A stretch of 62,832 nucleotides of DNA from an uncultured Porphyromonadaceae bacterium (GCA_947174235.1 CAMWID010000002.1:1-62832); one strand, 5' to 3'; shown: positions 1 through 8,426, numbered from the stretch's first letter. The notes: generated from the letters alone by a model not told the origin. A program made the numbers and translations.

Positions 1-54
1 TAGAGCGTCGGATTCATAACCCGGAGGTCTCGAGTTCAATTCTCGATCCCGCTA
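1..54 (+). tRNA. tRNA-Met (CAU anticodon), 5' end outside window
   Basis: This is the 3' portion of a tRNA. The anticodon loop TTCATAA gives anticodon CAT at 15-17. The T arm is visible as TCGAG, loop TTCAATT, CTCGA (30-46). The 3' acceptor strand TCCCGCT is at 47-53, with discriminator A at 54. No CCA is encoded. The D arm is only partly present and the 5' acceptor strand lies outside the window, so I cannot separate elongator from initiator Met or a tRNA-Ile with modified CAU. Elongator-type Met is the simplest reading. Confidence 0.9.
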
Positions 55-59
55 CAAGG

Positions 60-90
60 CAGCAGCTGACAATTGTTGGCTGCTGTTTTT
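60..90 (+). terminator. Rho-independent terminator of tRNA-Met
   Basis: An 11-bp hairpin (60-70 pairing with 75-85, loop AATT) is followed directly by a run of T. It begins a few bases after the tRNA 3' end, as expected for a tRNA transcript terminator. Confidence 0.85.
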
Positions 91-128
91 GTATAAAGAA
101 TTTGAAAGTTCCCTTAAATTTGGAAGAT

Positions 129-794
129 ATGGCAACGATGTATGAAATGATCATGGATCTCCCTTTGTTCAAAGGGGTGAGCAAAGAGCAGGTGTCATCT
201 TTTTTGGAAAAGACAAACATCAATTTCGTCAATTTTGCACCCGGTGAAAAGATCGTATCCAAAGGGGATGAGGTTACTATGGTCAAGTTTGTCATTTCCG
301 GGAAAGTATGCGTGATTCACTCTTTGCGGGGATGTGGCATTAATGTAGAGGAAATATGTGCGCATGGAAAAGTGCTTGGGGCAGACCGGCTGTATGGTAT
401 GTCCACAGGCTATTCTTGTGATGTGATTGCTTCGGAAAAGACGAGTATAATGGAATTCCGCAAAGATCAGTATGTGCGTCTTATAAATTCCGATCATATA
501 TATCTGTTAAATTTTTTCAATTATCTTTCCCGTCGCGCCCAACGACCTGTGGAGGCTGTCGAAGATTATTCGGGAGGAGATCTGAAATCCCGTCTTAGCG
601 TGCTTCTTAGCGTGCTTACCGATCCTGATTCAATTTCAATATCCGTGAGGTCTTCGGTGGAAGATCTTGCTGACTATGCGTCTAAAGATGTCGGAAGTGT
701 CAGGGAATGGTTGGATAAATTGTCGGCGGAAGGGGTTGCGGAATATCAAGACGGCGAGCTGCGGATAAAGTCCCGGAGCGCGTTTTTATCGTAA
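129..794 (+). CDS. Crp/Fnr family transcriptional regulator
   Basis: A 221-residue protein with a cyclic-nucleotide-binding (cNMP) beta-barrel fold over about residues 10-120 and a C-terminal Crp-type helix-turn-helix over about 160-215 (region starting SVEDLADYASKDVGSVREWL). The N-terminus MATMYEMIMDLPLFKGVS is typical of Bacteroidetes Crp/Fnr proteins, which usually begin just before the LPLF-type motif. A TTG at 102 would add nine residues, but the ATG at 129 is preceded by GGAAGAT and is preferred; an ATG at 138 is also possible. Members bind DNA as dimers and respond to small ligands or redox state. No Fe-S cysteine cluster is seen, so an Fnr-type oxygen sensor is unlikely. The ligand and targets cannot be read from the sequence. 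It stands alone between the tRNA terminator and the 865-902 hairpin. Confidence 0.88.
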   Translation: MATMYEMIMDLPLFKGVSKEQVSSFLEKTNINFVNFAPGEKIVSKGDEVTMVKFVISGKVCVIHSLRGCGINVEEICAHGKVLGADRLYGMSTGYSCDVIASEKTSIMEFRKDQYVRLINSDHIYLLNFFNYLSRRAQRPVEAVEDYSGGDLKSRLSVLLSVLTDPDSISISVRSSVEDLADYASKDVGSVREWLDKLSAEGVAEYQDGELRIKSRSAFLS

Positions 795-864
795 GGTAAA
801 TTTGCGAGGTGTAAGGGATAACTCTGTCACGGCGCCGTCCTTCTTGATGCGAGATACAAAACAG

Positions 865-908
865 ATACAAAACATTCAGATGTTATGTTGAATGTTTTGT
901 ATTTTTTT
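865..908 (+). terminator. Terminator after the Crp/Fnr gene
   Basis: A perfect 14-bp inverted repeat (865-878 with 889-902, 10-base loop) is followed by seven T. It ends the Crp/Fnr transcript. Its right arm also carries the upstream element of the next promoter. Confidence 0.85.
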
Positions 909-918
909 ATTACTTTTG
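888..918 (+). promoter_or_regulatory. Sigma-ABfr-type promoter for the nupG-like/rsmE operon
   Basis: The -7 element TACTTTTG lies at 911-918 and a -33 TTG at 888-890, spaced 20 bases. This matches the Bacteroidetes consensus TTTG-N19-21-TAnnTTTG except for the first T of -33. It overlaps the terminator hairpin. Predicted transcription start is about 925. Confidence 0.65.
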
Positions 919-1009
919 TATAATCAATGGCTCATTGTCGAGCATGCGTCACCCGTGGCGGATAATTGACAGTACAGACAGTTTTATAGCAACCTATAAT
1001 ATCAGAAAA

Positions 1010-2362
1010 ATGACTTCACAAAGTATGTTGAAAGTAAGGCTCGCGGCACTTAATTTTCTTGAGTTCGCTGTCTGGGGCGCTTACCTGACTTCTCTTGGCA
1101 ACTTCTTATTTAAGAACGGACTTGGCGACCAGATCGGTTGGTTTTACGCTATGCAAGGTATAGTATCTTTGTTTATGCCTTCGGTGATCGGCATTATTGC
1201 AGACCGGTGGGTGCCTGCGCAACGTATGTTGAGTCTGTGTCATATGCTTGCAGGAGTGTTTATGGCGCTGGCGGGATTTTATTGTATGTCGGTTGAGTCG
1301 GTGAGTTTCGCCCCTCTTTTTGCATTGTATTCAGTGTCGGTGGCATTTTTTATGCCTACGATCGGACTTAATAATTCCGTGGCTTTTAATGCATTGTCAA
1401 AATATGGACTTGATACGGTCAAGGCTTTTCCTCCGATCCGGACTTTGGGTACGGTCGGTTTCATATGTGCCATGCTGTTCGTAAATTTCACGGGACCTGA
1501 GGACGCGAAATACCAGACTACATATGTCCAGATGTTCGTGTCCGCCATATTGAGCGGCGTTATGATGTTTTATGCTCTTACCATGCCAAAATGCGAGATC
1601 AATACCGCTCCCCCTACAGGCAATATGATCGACCGTCTTGGACTTCGGGCGTTCACATTGTTCAAGCAAAGGAAGATGGCTGTGTTTTTTATATTCAGCA
1701 TGATGCTTGGCGTATCTTTGCAGATAACCAACGGCTATGCCAACCCCTATATCACATTCTTCAAGGAGATTCCGGCGTATGCGGATGCCTGGGCGGCAAA
1801 AAATGCCAACGCCTTGATATCTCTGTCCCAAATAAGTGAGACATTATGCATACTTCTTATACCTTATTGCCTTAAACGTTTCGGTATAAAGGGAGTTATG
1901 CTTATGTCAATGTTCGCGTGGGTGTTGAGATTCGGTCTGTTCGGAGTTGGAAATCCGAGCGGAGGTCTCTGGCTTATGGTATTGAGCTGTATTGTATATG
2001 GAATAGCCTTTGATTTCTTTAATGTCAGTGGCGGACTATATGTTGACAAGGAGACTCATCCATCCATGAGAAGCAGTGCCCAGGGATTGTTCATGATCAT
2101 GACAAACGGTCTTGGCGCCACAATAGGCACTTTGTGTGCCATGGCGATCGTTAACCATAATGTCGTGGCTTCGGATCCTGTTGAAGTCCAGCTGTCAGGA
2201 TGGAGGGTGTCTTGGGGTATATTCGCCGGCTATGCTCTCGTGGTAGGAGTCTTGTTCTGGATAATTTTCAAGGAAAAGGACAATGGCGTTTCTCTGAAAC
2301 GTTCTGAAATTGAGTCTGCGGAAAGTGAGGACGGCGGAGGCGCCATAATAGAAAAGATATGA
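1010..2362 (+). CDS. MFS transporter, nucleoside:H+ symporter (NupG/XapB) type
   Basis: A 450-residue integral membrane protein with about 12 hydrophobic segments. The N-terminus MLKVRLAALNFLEFAVWGAY and the following GWFYAMQGIVSLFMPSVIG region resemble the nucleoside permease (NHS) branch of the major facilitator superfamily, which imports nucleosides with protons. A TTG at 935 would give 25 extra hydrophilic residues; the ATG at 1010 starts right at the conserved N-terminus and is chosen. It overlaps rsmE by four bases (ATGA), so the two are translationally coupled, driven by the promoter at 888-918. The substrate is inferred from the family only. Confidence 0.8.
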   Translation: MTSQSMLKVRLAALNFLEFAVWGAYLTSLGNFLFKNGLGDQIGWFYAMQGIVSLFMPSVIGIIADRWVPAQRMLSLCHMLAGVFMALAGFYCMSVESVSFAPLFALYSVSVAFFMPTIGLNNSVAFNALSKYGLDTVKAFPPIRTLGTVGFICAMLFVNFTGPEDAKYQTTYVQMFVSAILSGVMMFYALTMPKCEINTAPPTGNMIDRLGLRAFTLFKQRKMAVFFIFSMMLGVSLQITNGYANPYITFFKEIPAYADAWAAKNANALISLSQISETLCILLIPYCLKRFGIKGVMLMSMFAWVLRFGLFGVGNPSGGLWLMVLSCIVYGIAFDFFNVSGGLYVDKETHPSMRSSAQGLFMIMTNGLGATIGTLCAMAIVNHNVVASDPVEVQLSGWRVSWGIFAGYALVVGVLFWIIFKEKDNGVSLKRSEIESAESEDGGGAIIEKI

Positions 2363-3075
2363 TACAGTTTTATGCGCCTCAGATTTTAGAGACAGGAATT
2401 CTCCCTGAAGCGGATTCGGCACATTGCTGCCGGGTTCTGAGAATGAAAGAGAGGGACGAGGTTTTTGTGACTGACGGTAAAGGAAGCCGCTTCCGGTGTG
2501 CCATAGTCGATGCGCATCCCAAACATACTGCGTTGGAAATTATATCGGAAGAGAAGATCCCTACGCATTGGGGAGTGAAGATAACGCTTGCCGTGGCACC
2601 CACAAAAAGTTCTGACAGGATGGAGTGGATGCTTGAAAAAGCTGTGGAAATAGGAGTTGACAGGGTGGTACTCCTCAAATGTCGGCGCAGCGAGCGGAAG
2701 GTCATGAAGCTTGACAGACTTGAAAAGGTCATGATCTCTGCGATGAAGCAGAGTCTTAAAGGTGTTCTTCCGGAATTGACAGAGGTTTCAAGTCTTGAAA
2801 ATTTTGTAGGATCGATTGGCGATGATTGTCAGAAGTTCATGGGATACTGTTCTTCAGAGTATTCGAGAAAAGAATTTGTAAAGGAATGTACCGGAGGTAA
2901 GGATGTGGTGATAATGATAGGACCGGAGGGTGATTTCACACCTGAGGAAGTAGAGGTTGCAGTGTCTAAAGGTTTCGTGCCGGTGACATTCGGTGAGAGC
3001 CGCTTGCGGACAGAGACTGCTGCCCTTTATGGGGTAGCGGCAGTGCATATTTTAAATCAGATATCCCGTGATTGA
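2359..3075 (+). CDS. rsmE: 16S rRNA (uracil(1498)-N(3))-methyltransferase
   Basis: A 238-residue SPOUT-class methyltransferase that methylates U1498 of 16S rRNA in the assembled 30S subunit using S-adenosylmethionine. The N-terminal PUA-like region carries the family pattern HCCRVLRMKERDEVFVTDG. The C-terminal knot has the SAM-binding signature MIGPEGDFTPEE (about residues 189-200) and FGESRLRTETA (about 216-226). Length is normal for the family. The start ATG overlaps the stop of the upstream permease, so it is the second gene of a two-gene operon. A bidirectional terminator follows at 3104-3137. Confidence 0.95.
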   Translation: MIQFYAPQILETGILPEADSAHCCRVLRMKERDEVFVTDGKGSRFRCAIVDAHPKHTALEIISEEKIPTHWGVKITLAVAPTKSSDRMEWMLEKAVEIGVDRVVLLKCRRSERKVMKLDRLEKVMISAMKQSLKGVLPELTEVSSLENFVGSIGDDCQKFMGYCSSEYSRKEFVKECTGGKDVVIMIGPEGDFTPEEVEVAVSKGFVPVTFGESRLRTETAALYGVAAVHILNQISRD

Positions 3076-3103
3076 TCAAGATATCCAATGATTTATAAGA
3101 GTA

Positions 3104-3137
3104 TAAAAAAAGCATCCGCCGGCGGATGCTTTTTTTA
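3104..3137. terminator. Bidirectional terminator between rsmE and the M23 peptidase gene
   Basis: A perfect palindrome of two 10-base arms (3111-3120, 3121-3130), flanked by seven A on the left and seven T on the right. It sits between convergent genes and can stop transcription in both directions. Confidence 0.9.
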
Positions 3138-3149
3138 TTTGGGGGAAGT

Positions 3150-4094
3150 TCATTTAAGTTTCAATATCTGTCCGACTTTTATGACATCACTTATACTCAT
3201 TTCGTTAAGTTTGCGTAGTGTGGTCGCTGACATTCCATACGATTTTGCGATAGATGAGAGGGTGTCTCCTTTCTTTACAGTGTATGTGTCTTTCTCGGAA
3301 ACAGCAGCGCGGTAAGGATTTTCCTTTTCGGCTTTTGCCAGAGTCGTGCCAGCCGGAGCAAAGTTTCTGGGTTTGGTATATGTCTTTTTGTCAAACGTAT
3401 AAGTGTCGGTATGAGTTGTCTGGTTCGCGAAGTCGAAAATGGCTGAAGGATTTATCGCGTATCCCATGAAGCGGGTCTCGAAATGCAGGTGTGGTCCTGT
3501 GCTCCTGCCGGTGCTTCCTCCGAGACCTATCGGGTCGCCTGCCCTTACAACCTGATCAGGTTTTACAAGAGTTTTGTTCAGGTGCCCGTATACTGTTTCA
3601 AGACCGTTGGGATGGCGTAGGATAATATAATTGCCATATCCTTTTCTTTCATAAGCTGTCAGACGACATTTTCCGTCGAAGGCGGCGTATATAGTGTCGT
3701 TGCTTTTGATTGCAAGGTCTATACCTTTGTGCATCCTTCCAAACCGTCTGCGATATCCGTAATTGGAAGTTACCTTTCCGGGGACAGGCATAAAATATCC
3801 CGTCACGTCAATTATTTGTGTGTCAGGAACGTCCGATTCCTTGAAGGGATTTACGGCTTTGCTGTTCCAGCCTTCAGTATAGATGTCAGGTTCCGGTTCG
3901 AGGTCATCAATAAGGTCGATGAATGTGTTTTTCTCCACCAGCCTGATCTGGTCTTTGCTTTTGGCCTGATTGGCGAGAAGCTGTTTATGTGCGTCGGAGT
4001 GAGGAGATTTGCTTGTTATTGTCTGAGCTGAGATCCCTCCTGCCATGCATGTGGAGAAAAGACACAACGCTACAAATTTCTTGAGAATAATCAT
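3150..4094 (-). CDS. Secreted M23 peptidoglycan endopeptidase with C-terminal LysM
   Basis: A 314-residue exported protein with a signal peptide (about residues 1-23, ending ISAQ). The M23/LytM metallopeptidase domain spans about 95-220 with the full zinc/catalytic set: HKGID (H122, D126), YGH (H171) and PHLHFE (H202, H204). A LysM peptidoglycan-binding domain covers about 270-314 (TYTVKKGDTLSSIAKSYGMS). Active M23 enzymes cut peptide cross-bridges in peptidoglycan in the periplasm; all ligands are present, so it is probably active. It lies downstream of ndk in the same direction with a 51-base gap and may be co-transcribed. Confidence 0.93.
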   Translation of the reverse strand: MIILKKFVALCLFSTCMAGGISAQTITSKSPHSDAHKQLLANQAKSKDQIRLVEKNTFIDLIDDLEPEPDIYTEGWNSKAVNPFKESDVPDTQIIDVTGYFMPVPGKVTSNYGYRRRFGRMHKGIDLAIKSNDTIYAAFDGKCRLTAYERKGYGNYIILRHPNGLETVYGHLNKTLVKPDQVVRAGDPIGLGGSTGRSTGPHLHFETRFMGYAINPSAIFDFANQTTHTDTYTFDKKTYTKPRNFAPAGTTLAKAEKENPYRAAVSEKDTYTVKKGDTLSSIAKSYGMSATTLRKLNEMSISDVIKVGQILKLK

Positions 4095-4145
4095 CTGTTA
4101 TAAAAATATTTTCGTAGGGGCTTGCCGTCTCTATGATATTATTGT

Positions 4146-4613
4146 TTATTTTACAAGGTCATCGTTGGCGTATAATAAAGGAAAATAGCTTGGCACATAG
4201 TCGAAGATCTCTTCCGGTCTGAAGAATCTGGCGATCTCTGTTTTCGCGTTTTCAGGAGAGTCGGAAGCATGGACAATGTTTGCCTGTCCGCTCATGCTGA
4301 AATCTCCCCTGATAGTACCCGGCACCGCCTTGCGTCCGTTTGTGGCTCCAGCCATTGCGCGGAACACTTCGACAACGTCGATACCTTTAAGCACAAGGCA
4401 AACCACAGGAGATGCCATCATTGAAGCGCAGAGTTCAGGGAAGAAAGGACGGTCTACAAGGTGGGCATAATGTTCGCGAAGAATTTTCTCGTCGAGCTGC
4501 ATCATTTTCATGCCGCATATTATGATTCCCTTGTTCTGGATCCTGCTGATTACCTCTCCGATCAGGCAACGTTCCACACATGAAGGTTTAAGTATGACTA
4601 ATGTCTGTTCCAT
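4146..4613 (-). CDS. ndk: Nucleoside diphosphate kinase
   Basis: A 155-residue protein of the expected length. It transfers the gamma-phosphate of ATP to nucleoside diphosphates through a phospho-histidine. The active-site motif NIVHASDSPENAKTEI (about 112-127) carries the catalytic His, and the N-terminal TLVILKPSCVER is the family start (the usual KPDxV reads KPSCV here). FFPEL and the ATNGRKAVPGTIRGDF stretch are also standard. It is transcribed leftwards with a possible -7 element CAAAGTTA (4657-4664, read on the minus strand as TAACTTTG). The cytosolic M23 neighbour relation is probably just operon packing. Confidence 0.95.
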   Translation of the reverse strand: MEQTLVILKPSCVERCLIGEVISRIQNKGIIICGMKMMQLDEKILREHYAHLVDRPFFPELCASMMASPVVCLVLKGIDVVEVFRAMAGATNGRKAVPGTIRGDFSMSGQANIVHASDSPENAKTEIARFFRPEEIFDYVPSYFPLLYANDDLVK

Positions 4614-4656
4614 TATTTTCCTTAATACTTTTTAATAAATGACTATCGAGTCACTT

Positions 4657-4664
4657 CAAAGTTA
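4657..4664 (-). promoter_or_regulatory. Possible -7 element for ndk
   Basis: On the minus strand this reads TAACTTTG, a full match to TAnnTTTG, 44 bases before the ndk start. I do not see a convincing -33 TTTG at the right spacing, so it is a half-site call. Confidence 0.4.
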
Positions 4665-4920
4665 CAACTTTAGGATGCCGATTCCTAATTATTTTTAGTT
4701 ATTTTTTTATAAAAGTTGAGGTTTAATATGATTTTGTGAATATAAGTAATGGAAAATCAGTTGGTTATTTGAAAAATATGTTTTACAACATGTTTTTGAA
4801 ACAGTTGCACATCCCAATATTGCGTGTGCAAAATTAGGCTTAATTTTAGTGTGAAAATTTGTTAATGGTAAATTAATATCTCAAATATCAAAAGATTAGA
4901 TGATCGGTCGTTTGTGCTGT

Positions 4921-5050
4921 GTATTTGCATTGTGGGAAATAGTCAGTAAGCCTGACGTGCCTCCTTGAAGATAGTTGGGGCGCATCGGCTGAAATTTCCT
5001 TACATTTCGCGCTGATAAGACGGGGAAACTGCCGTGAACCATTATGCGGT
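4921..5050 (+). ncRNA. Candidate closed multibranched structured RNA upstream of the MscS-type gene
   Basis: Inside the 555-base gap, a closing stem pairs 4927-4935 with 5039-5047 (eight of nine positions, one U-U mismatch). It encloses four consecutive hairpins: 4942-4946/4952-4956 (5 bp), 4957-4963/4977-4983 (7 bp with G-U pairs), 4984-4995/5004-5016 (11 bp with a small internal loop), and 5020-5023/5032-5035 (4 bp). Such an arrangement looks like a riboswitch or independent small RNA. I tried to match it to known riboswitch cores (cobalamin, TPP, FMN, SAM, ZTP, fluoride) and 6S RNA and found no signature. A T-rich tract follows at about 5053-5068. No good promoter is visible just upstream. 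The rest of the gap (4665-4920, 5069-5168) is AT-rich and I see nothing else in it, apart from a weak TGTCAT/ATGACA pairing at 5094-5142. Confidence 0.45.
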
Positions 5051-5168
5051 GGATTTTGTATTTTCTTTAAAAATAAATATTGTACATGAGTGTTGTCATT
5101 TCACTGATAAAACAGCGCGGTGTTCACCCTTGTTGCATGACATAAATATCCACTAAAACTATATTGAT

Positions 5169-6719
5169 ATGTATTCAATAGATGTAGATACGACAGGTGC
5201 GGCGGTTCCGACCGTCAATCTTTCAGAACCGGCTCAGGAAAGCACCTATGCGATCGCGAGATTGCTGATGAAAGGAGTTGACTATATATTGTCTTTGGTA
5301 GGGTTGGGTCATAATTCCACTTTTGAACTTGTGCTTTATGCTGTATTGGTTTTTCTGCTGTCGTTTGGTGTCGGCATGATAGTCCAATGGTGTGTCGTGG
5401 CGGTTGCAAGATATATCGGTAAGCATTGGCACGCGGAATTGTACGGATATATGCAGGATCAGCATCTTTTCTCAAAGGCTGCGCGTATCATACCGGCAAT
5501 ATTTTTCCTGATCCTTATCCAGTTTACACTCACGGCGCGGGCGTCGCTCGCATCGTGGCTGACCAGGCTGACATGGATATATATAGTCTTCATCATCACC
5601 GACACATTGTGTCTGGTGGCGAATGTCATGTGGCGGCATATCAACACACGGGCAAACAAAAGAAAACTGCCTCTTACCGGAATCTTGCAGCTTGTCAAAG
5701 GAGTGTTATGGATTTTGTGTGTCATTATTGCTGTCGGGATACTTGTGAACAAGTCACCGGGTTCGTTGCTTGCCGGTCTCGGGGTATTTGCATCAGTGCT
5801 CATGTTGGTGTTCAAGGACAGTATTTTAGGAGTAGTCGCCGGAGTGCAGCTGTCGGAGAACGATTCGCTTCATGTGGGCGACTGGATTGCAGCCGGAGAT
5901 GCCAACGGAACTGTGATGGAAGTCTCTCTTACAGAAGTCAAGATATTGAATTGGGACAAGACAGTGACAACGGTGCCCCCTTATAGTCTGATTTCTTCAG
6001 GTTTCAAAAGTTTCAGAAATATGTCGGAGAGCAATACGCGCCGCATCCAGCGATCGTATATGATAGATGCGGACAGTGTGTTGCAATGTGATGACAGAAT
6101 GCTTGAAGAGTTTTCAAAACTGCCTTTTATGGAAGAATGGATCTCAAAGAAAATAGAGCAGCGCAAAGCCGGGAAGGAACAGGACGCCGCCAATCCGGAG
6201 GGTCTTGTAGACGGGTCAATAGATACCAATCTCGGAGTGTTCAGGGCATATTTGAAAATGTATCTTGATTCGAATCCTAATTTTTCCAAGGCAGGAGGCA
6301 TTGATTTTTGCTTTGTGACCACACTTCCGCAGACGGCATCTGGCATTCCGTTGCAGATATATTGTTTCACGTCCACCTCGGCATGGTTGACGTATGAGGC
6401 GATCATGAGTTCTCTGTTCGAGCATGTCGCCGTGATGTTGCACAAGTTCCGTCTTTATACTTATGAAAATCCGTCAAGCAGGGATACCATTATAGACGGT
6501 TACCTGAGTCCGGGTAAAAATCCGGATGTATTGTTCGGAATGCCGTTCCCGTTCTATAATGCGACAGGGACTCCGGAGAATCCGGCATATCCTGTCCAGC
6601 AGTCGGCATTCCCTCAGCCTTCTGCTATGTCGGTTGCAGCAGCGCCGGCAGCATCTCAGGCTCAGCCGGAGGCGGGTAAAAACGGAAAAGCCGGATCTGT
6701 CTCGTCAAGCGAATCTTGA
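5169..6719 (+). CDS. Mechanosensitive channel, MscS superfamily (YbdG-like)
   Basis: A 516-residue inner-membrane protein. Several transmembrane helices cover about residues 50-235, ending in the pore-lining TM3-like helix (SLLAGLGVFASVLMLVFKDS). The MscS beta domain follows (about 236-295: HVGDWIAAGDANGTVMEVSLTEVKI). The sequence PYSLISSGFKSFRNMSESNTRRI resembles the YbdG/miniconductance (MscM) branch rather than MscS itself. These channels open on membrane tension during osmotic downshock. The last roughly 60 residues are a Pro/Ala/Gln-rich low-complexity tail not usual in the family. It follows the candidate RNA at 4921-5050, which could control it, and ends at a long palindromic terminator. 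Confidence 0.88.
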   Translation: MYSIDVDTTGAAVPTVNLSEPAQESTYAIARLLMKGVDYILSLVGLGHNSTFELVLYAVLVFLLSFGVGMIVQWCVVAVARYIGKHWHAELYGYMQDQHLFSKAARIIPAIFFLILIQFTLTARASLASWLTRLTWIYIVFIITDTLCLVANVMWRHINTRANKRKLPLTGILQLVKGVLWILCVIIAVGILVNKSPGSLLAGLGVFASVLMLVFKDSILGVVAGVQLSENDSLHVGDWIAAGDANGTVMEVSLTEVKILNWDKTVTTVPPYSLISSGFKSFRNMSESNTRRIQRSYMIDADSVLQCDDRMLEEFSKLPFMEEWISKKIEQRKAGKEQDAANPEGLVDGSIDTNLGVFRAYLKMYLDSNPNFSKAGGIDFCFVTTLPQTASGIPLQIYCFTSTSAWLTYEAIMSSLFEHVAVMLHKFRLYTYENPSSRDTIIDGYLSPGKNPDVLFGMPFPFYNATGTPENPAYPVQQSAFPQPSAMSVAAAPAASQAQPEAGKNGKAGSVSSSES

Positions 6720-6735
6720 GATTACGAGATGTACT

Positions 6736-6785
6736 TCAATAAGAAGAGTGCCGCAATCAGCTGATTGCGGCACTCTTCTTATTGA
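6736..6785. terminator. Convergent 50-bp palindromic terminator
   Basis: A perfect palindrome with 25-base arms (6736-6760, 6761-6785) lies between the converging mscS-like and blaR1-like genes. The left arm holds AATAAGAAGAGTGCCG and the right its complement. It has no long T tract but ends CTTCTTATTG. It probably serves both transcripts. Confidence 0.75.
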
Positions 6786-6796
6786 TTCGCTTATGC

Positions 6797-8368
6797 TCAG
6801 TTTGCGGGAGTGTCTGTTTTTTTCTCCTTATTGTCGTCTTTGATACGGAAAGTCACAGGAAGGTTAAAGTAAGACGCCACCACTTCTCCGTTGACTTTTG
6901 CCGGTTGCCATGCGGGCATCTCTTTCACCACTCTGAGGGCTTCGTTGTCAAGCTGGGGATCGATACCTTTTAAAATGGATGCGTCCCCGATTTTTCCATC
7001 TTTCTCAATTATGAATTTTACAATCACACGTCCTTGCACTCCGTTTTTAAACGCGTTTTCAGGATACTTCACGTTGTCGCTGAGCCATTTCATCAATTCA
7101 TTCAATCCTCCCGGAAATTCCGCCTGTTCTTCGACTGCCGTAAAAACTTCCTTCTTTTTGTTGTCGTCGGCGATCGCTGCTGAATAATCACTTGTGCCGG
7201 AATCGGCGGGATATGAGGCTTCATGTTGCACTGCGGGATCGGATTGAACAGTTGGCACGTCACCGGTTGTTCGGTCGGTTTTTTCTTCTGCCAAGTTGGC
7301 TGACGGAGATTCAAGGACGGATTCTACCGCAACCGGTTTCTCTGCAGCTTCCGGGTCGGTGACTCGTGTCGGAAGTATGTTGACAGTTTCTGTAGATTCT
7401 TTGTCGGAAATTGTTGAAAAATTAGTAACTTTGCTGTCTCTTCCATCCATAAGGATAGTTTCGGATGCAGTGTCGAGAACTGCAGCCACTGCGGGAATTT
7501 CCATCACTGCGCATCCGATTGCCATTGCGGGAATGAGAGCGAAGGCGCCCATGCGGCGCGACTTCGGCGGATTTGATTTGTACATCATAGTAATACGTTT
7601 TTTAAGTTTGCTGTGATTCAGGCTGTTGGCAAGAATTCGGAACCTCGTGCCCACAGCCTTTTTTATTAATAATGTTTGGTATTGCCTGATATTGGTGCCT
7701 GAAGCGAGCACCGCATCATCTGCCTGATATTCGTGAACGGTCTTGAATTCTTCAGCCAGAAGCCATGCCGCCGGATTGAACCATTGGAAGATACATATTG
7801 CCTGCACGGCGGTGAGGTCTGCCCAGTGAAGCAGCTTCAGGTGGCGGCGTTCATGAATGGAAATAATATTTCCTGCGGATTCATAATCATCGCGTGACAT
7901 CACATAATATCTCAACCAGCTGAAAGGGGCTATGTCTTTTCTATCGGAAATTACAAGAGTGTATTTCCCGTCCTTTATCTTTTCGCCTTTCCTTATTATT
8001 GTCGCGAGTTGGCAAGCTCCGGCAATGGAATAGGCAAGCGTCAGGATCATTCCCGCCAGATATATGGCGGTGAAGACAACGGACGCTGCAGGCGTATTCT
8101 CCCGGGGAGTGTCAGCTGTAAGGATAAGCCCGGTCACAGGTATGTCTGTTTCGATTTCGCCAATCATTCCCACAGAATTTTCAGATTGGAACAGGCTTTC
8201 CCACTCTCCTCCCGCCGCCGGCAGGGTGAGCGCGAATATGTAGATGATATATAGCGTCAGTCTGTTGCAGGAATGTTGACGTTCCCCTGCCATTATCCAT
8301 TTGTAGGCGAGATATCCGATACATAAGAATAATGATGACGCCAAGGCGTAAGAAAAAATTGAGCCCAT
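6797..8368 (-). CDS. BlaR1-like M56 metallopeptidase sensor with C-terminal TonB domain
   Basis: A 523-residue membrane protein. N-terminal helices (about 1-25, 35-52, 96-120) precede an M56 peptidase domain with the zinc motif HERRH at 172-176 and a following HEYQAD stretch. A further helix (about 275-298) is followed by a Thr/Pro/Ala/Asp-rich periplasmic linker and a TonB C-terminal domain over about 425-515 (EFPGGLNELMKWL, then VQGRVIVKFIIEKDG). BlaR1-type proteins sense periplasmic ligands and cleave the cognate BlaI/MecI repressor. Here the usual penicillin-binding sensor is replaced by TonB, an arrangement seen across Bacteroidetes. It lies 58 bases downstream of blaI in the same direction and is certainly its partner. 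The ligand is unknown; nothing shows it is about beta-lactams. Confidence 0.88.
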   Translation of the reverse strand: MGSIFSYALASSLFLCIGYLAYKWIMAGERQHSCNRLTLYIIYIFALTLPAAGGEWESLFQSENSVGMIGEIETDIPVTGLILTADTPRENTPAASVVFTAIYLAGMILTLAYSIAGACQLATIIRKGEKIKDGKYTLVISDRKDIAPFSWLRYYVMSRDDYESAGNIISIHERRHLKLLHWADLTAVQAICIFQWFNPAAWLLAEEFKTVHEYQADDAVLASGTNIRQYQTLLIKKAVGTRFRILANSLNHSKLKKRITMMYKSNPPKSRRMGAFALIPAMAIGCAVMEIPAVAAVLDTASETILMDGRDSKVTNFSTISDKESTETVNILPTRVTDPEAAEKPVAVESVLESPSANLAEEKTDRTTGDVPTVQSDPAVQHEASYPADSGTSDYSAAIADDNKKKEVFTAVEEQAEFPGGLNELMKWLSDNVKYPENAFKNGVQGRVIVKFIIEKDGKIGDASILKGIDPQLDNEALRVVKEMPAWQPAKVNGEVVASYFNLPVTFRIKDDNKEKKTDTPAN

Positions 8369-8426
8369 GGTATATGCTGATTGGAATTGACAATGTGGCT
8401 TAATCCGAAAATGATCCGTTTTCAGG

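Noticed and set aside
102..128. TTG start extending the Crp/Fnr protein by nine residues
   Set aside because: The ATG at 129 sits at the usual family N-terminus and has a GGAAGAT upstream.
935..1009. TTG start extending the MFS permease by 25 residues
   Set aside because: The extension is hydrophilic, begins about ten bases after the predicted transcription start, and the family N-terminus begins at ATG 1010.
4921..5050. tRNA, 6S or cobalamin riboswitch identity for the multibranched fold
   Set aside because: No T-loop, no 6S-like open rod, and none of the conserved riboswitch core strings were found.
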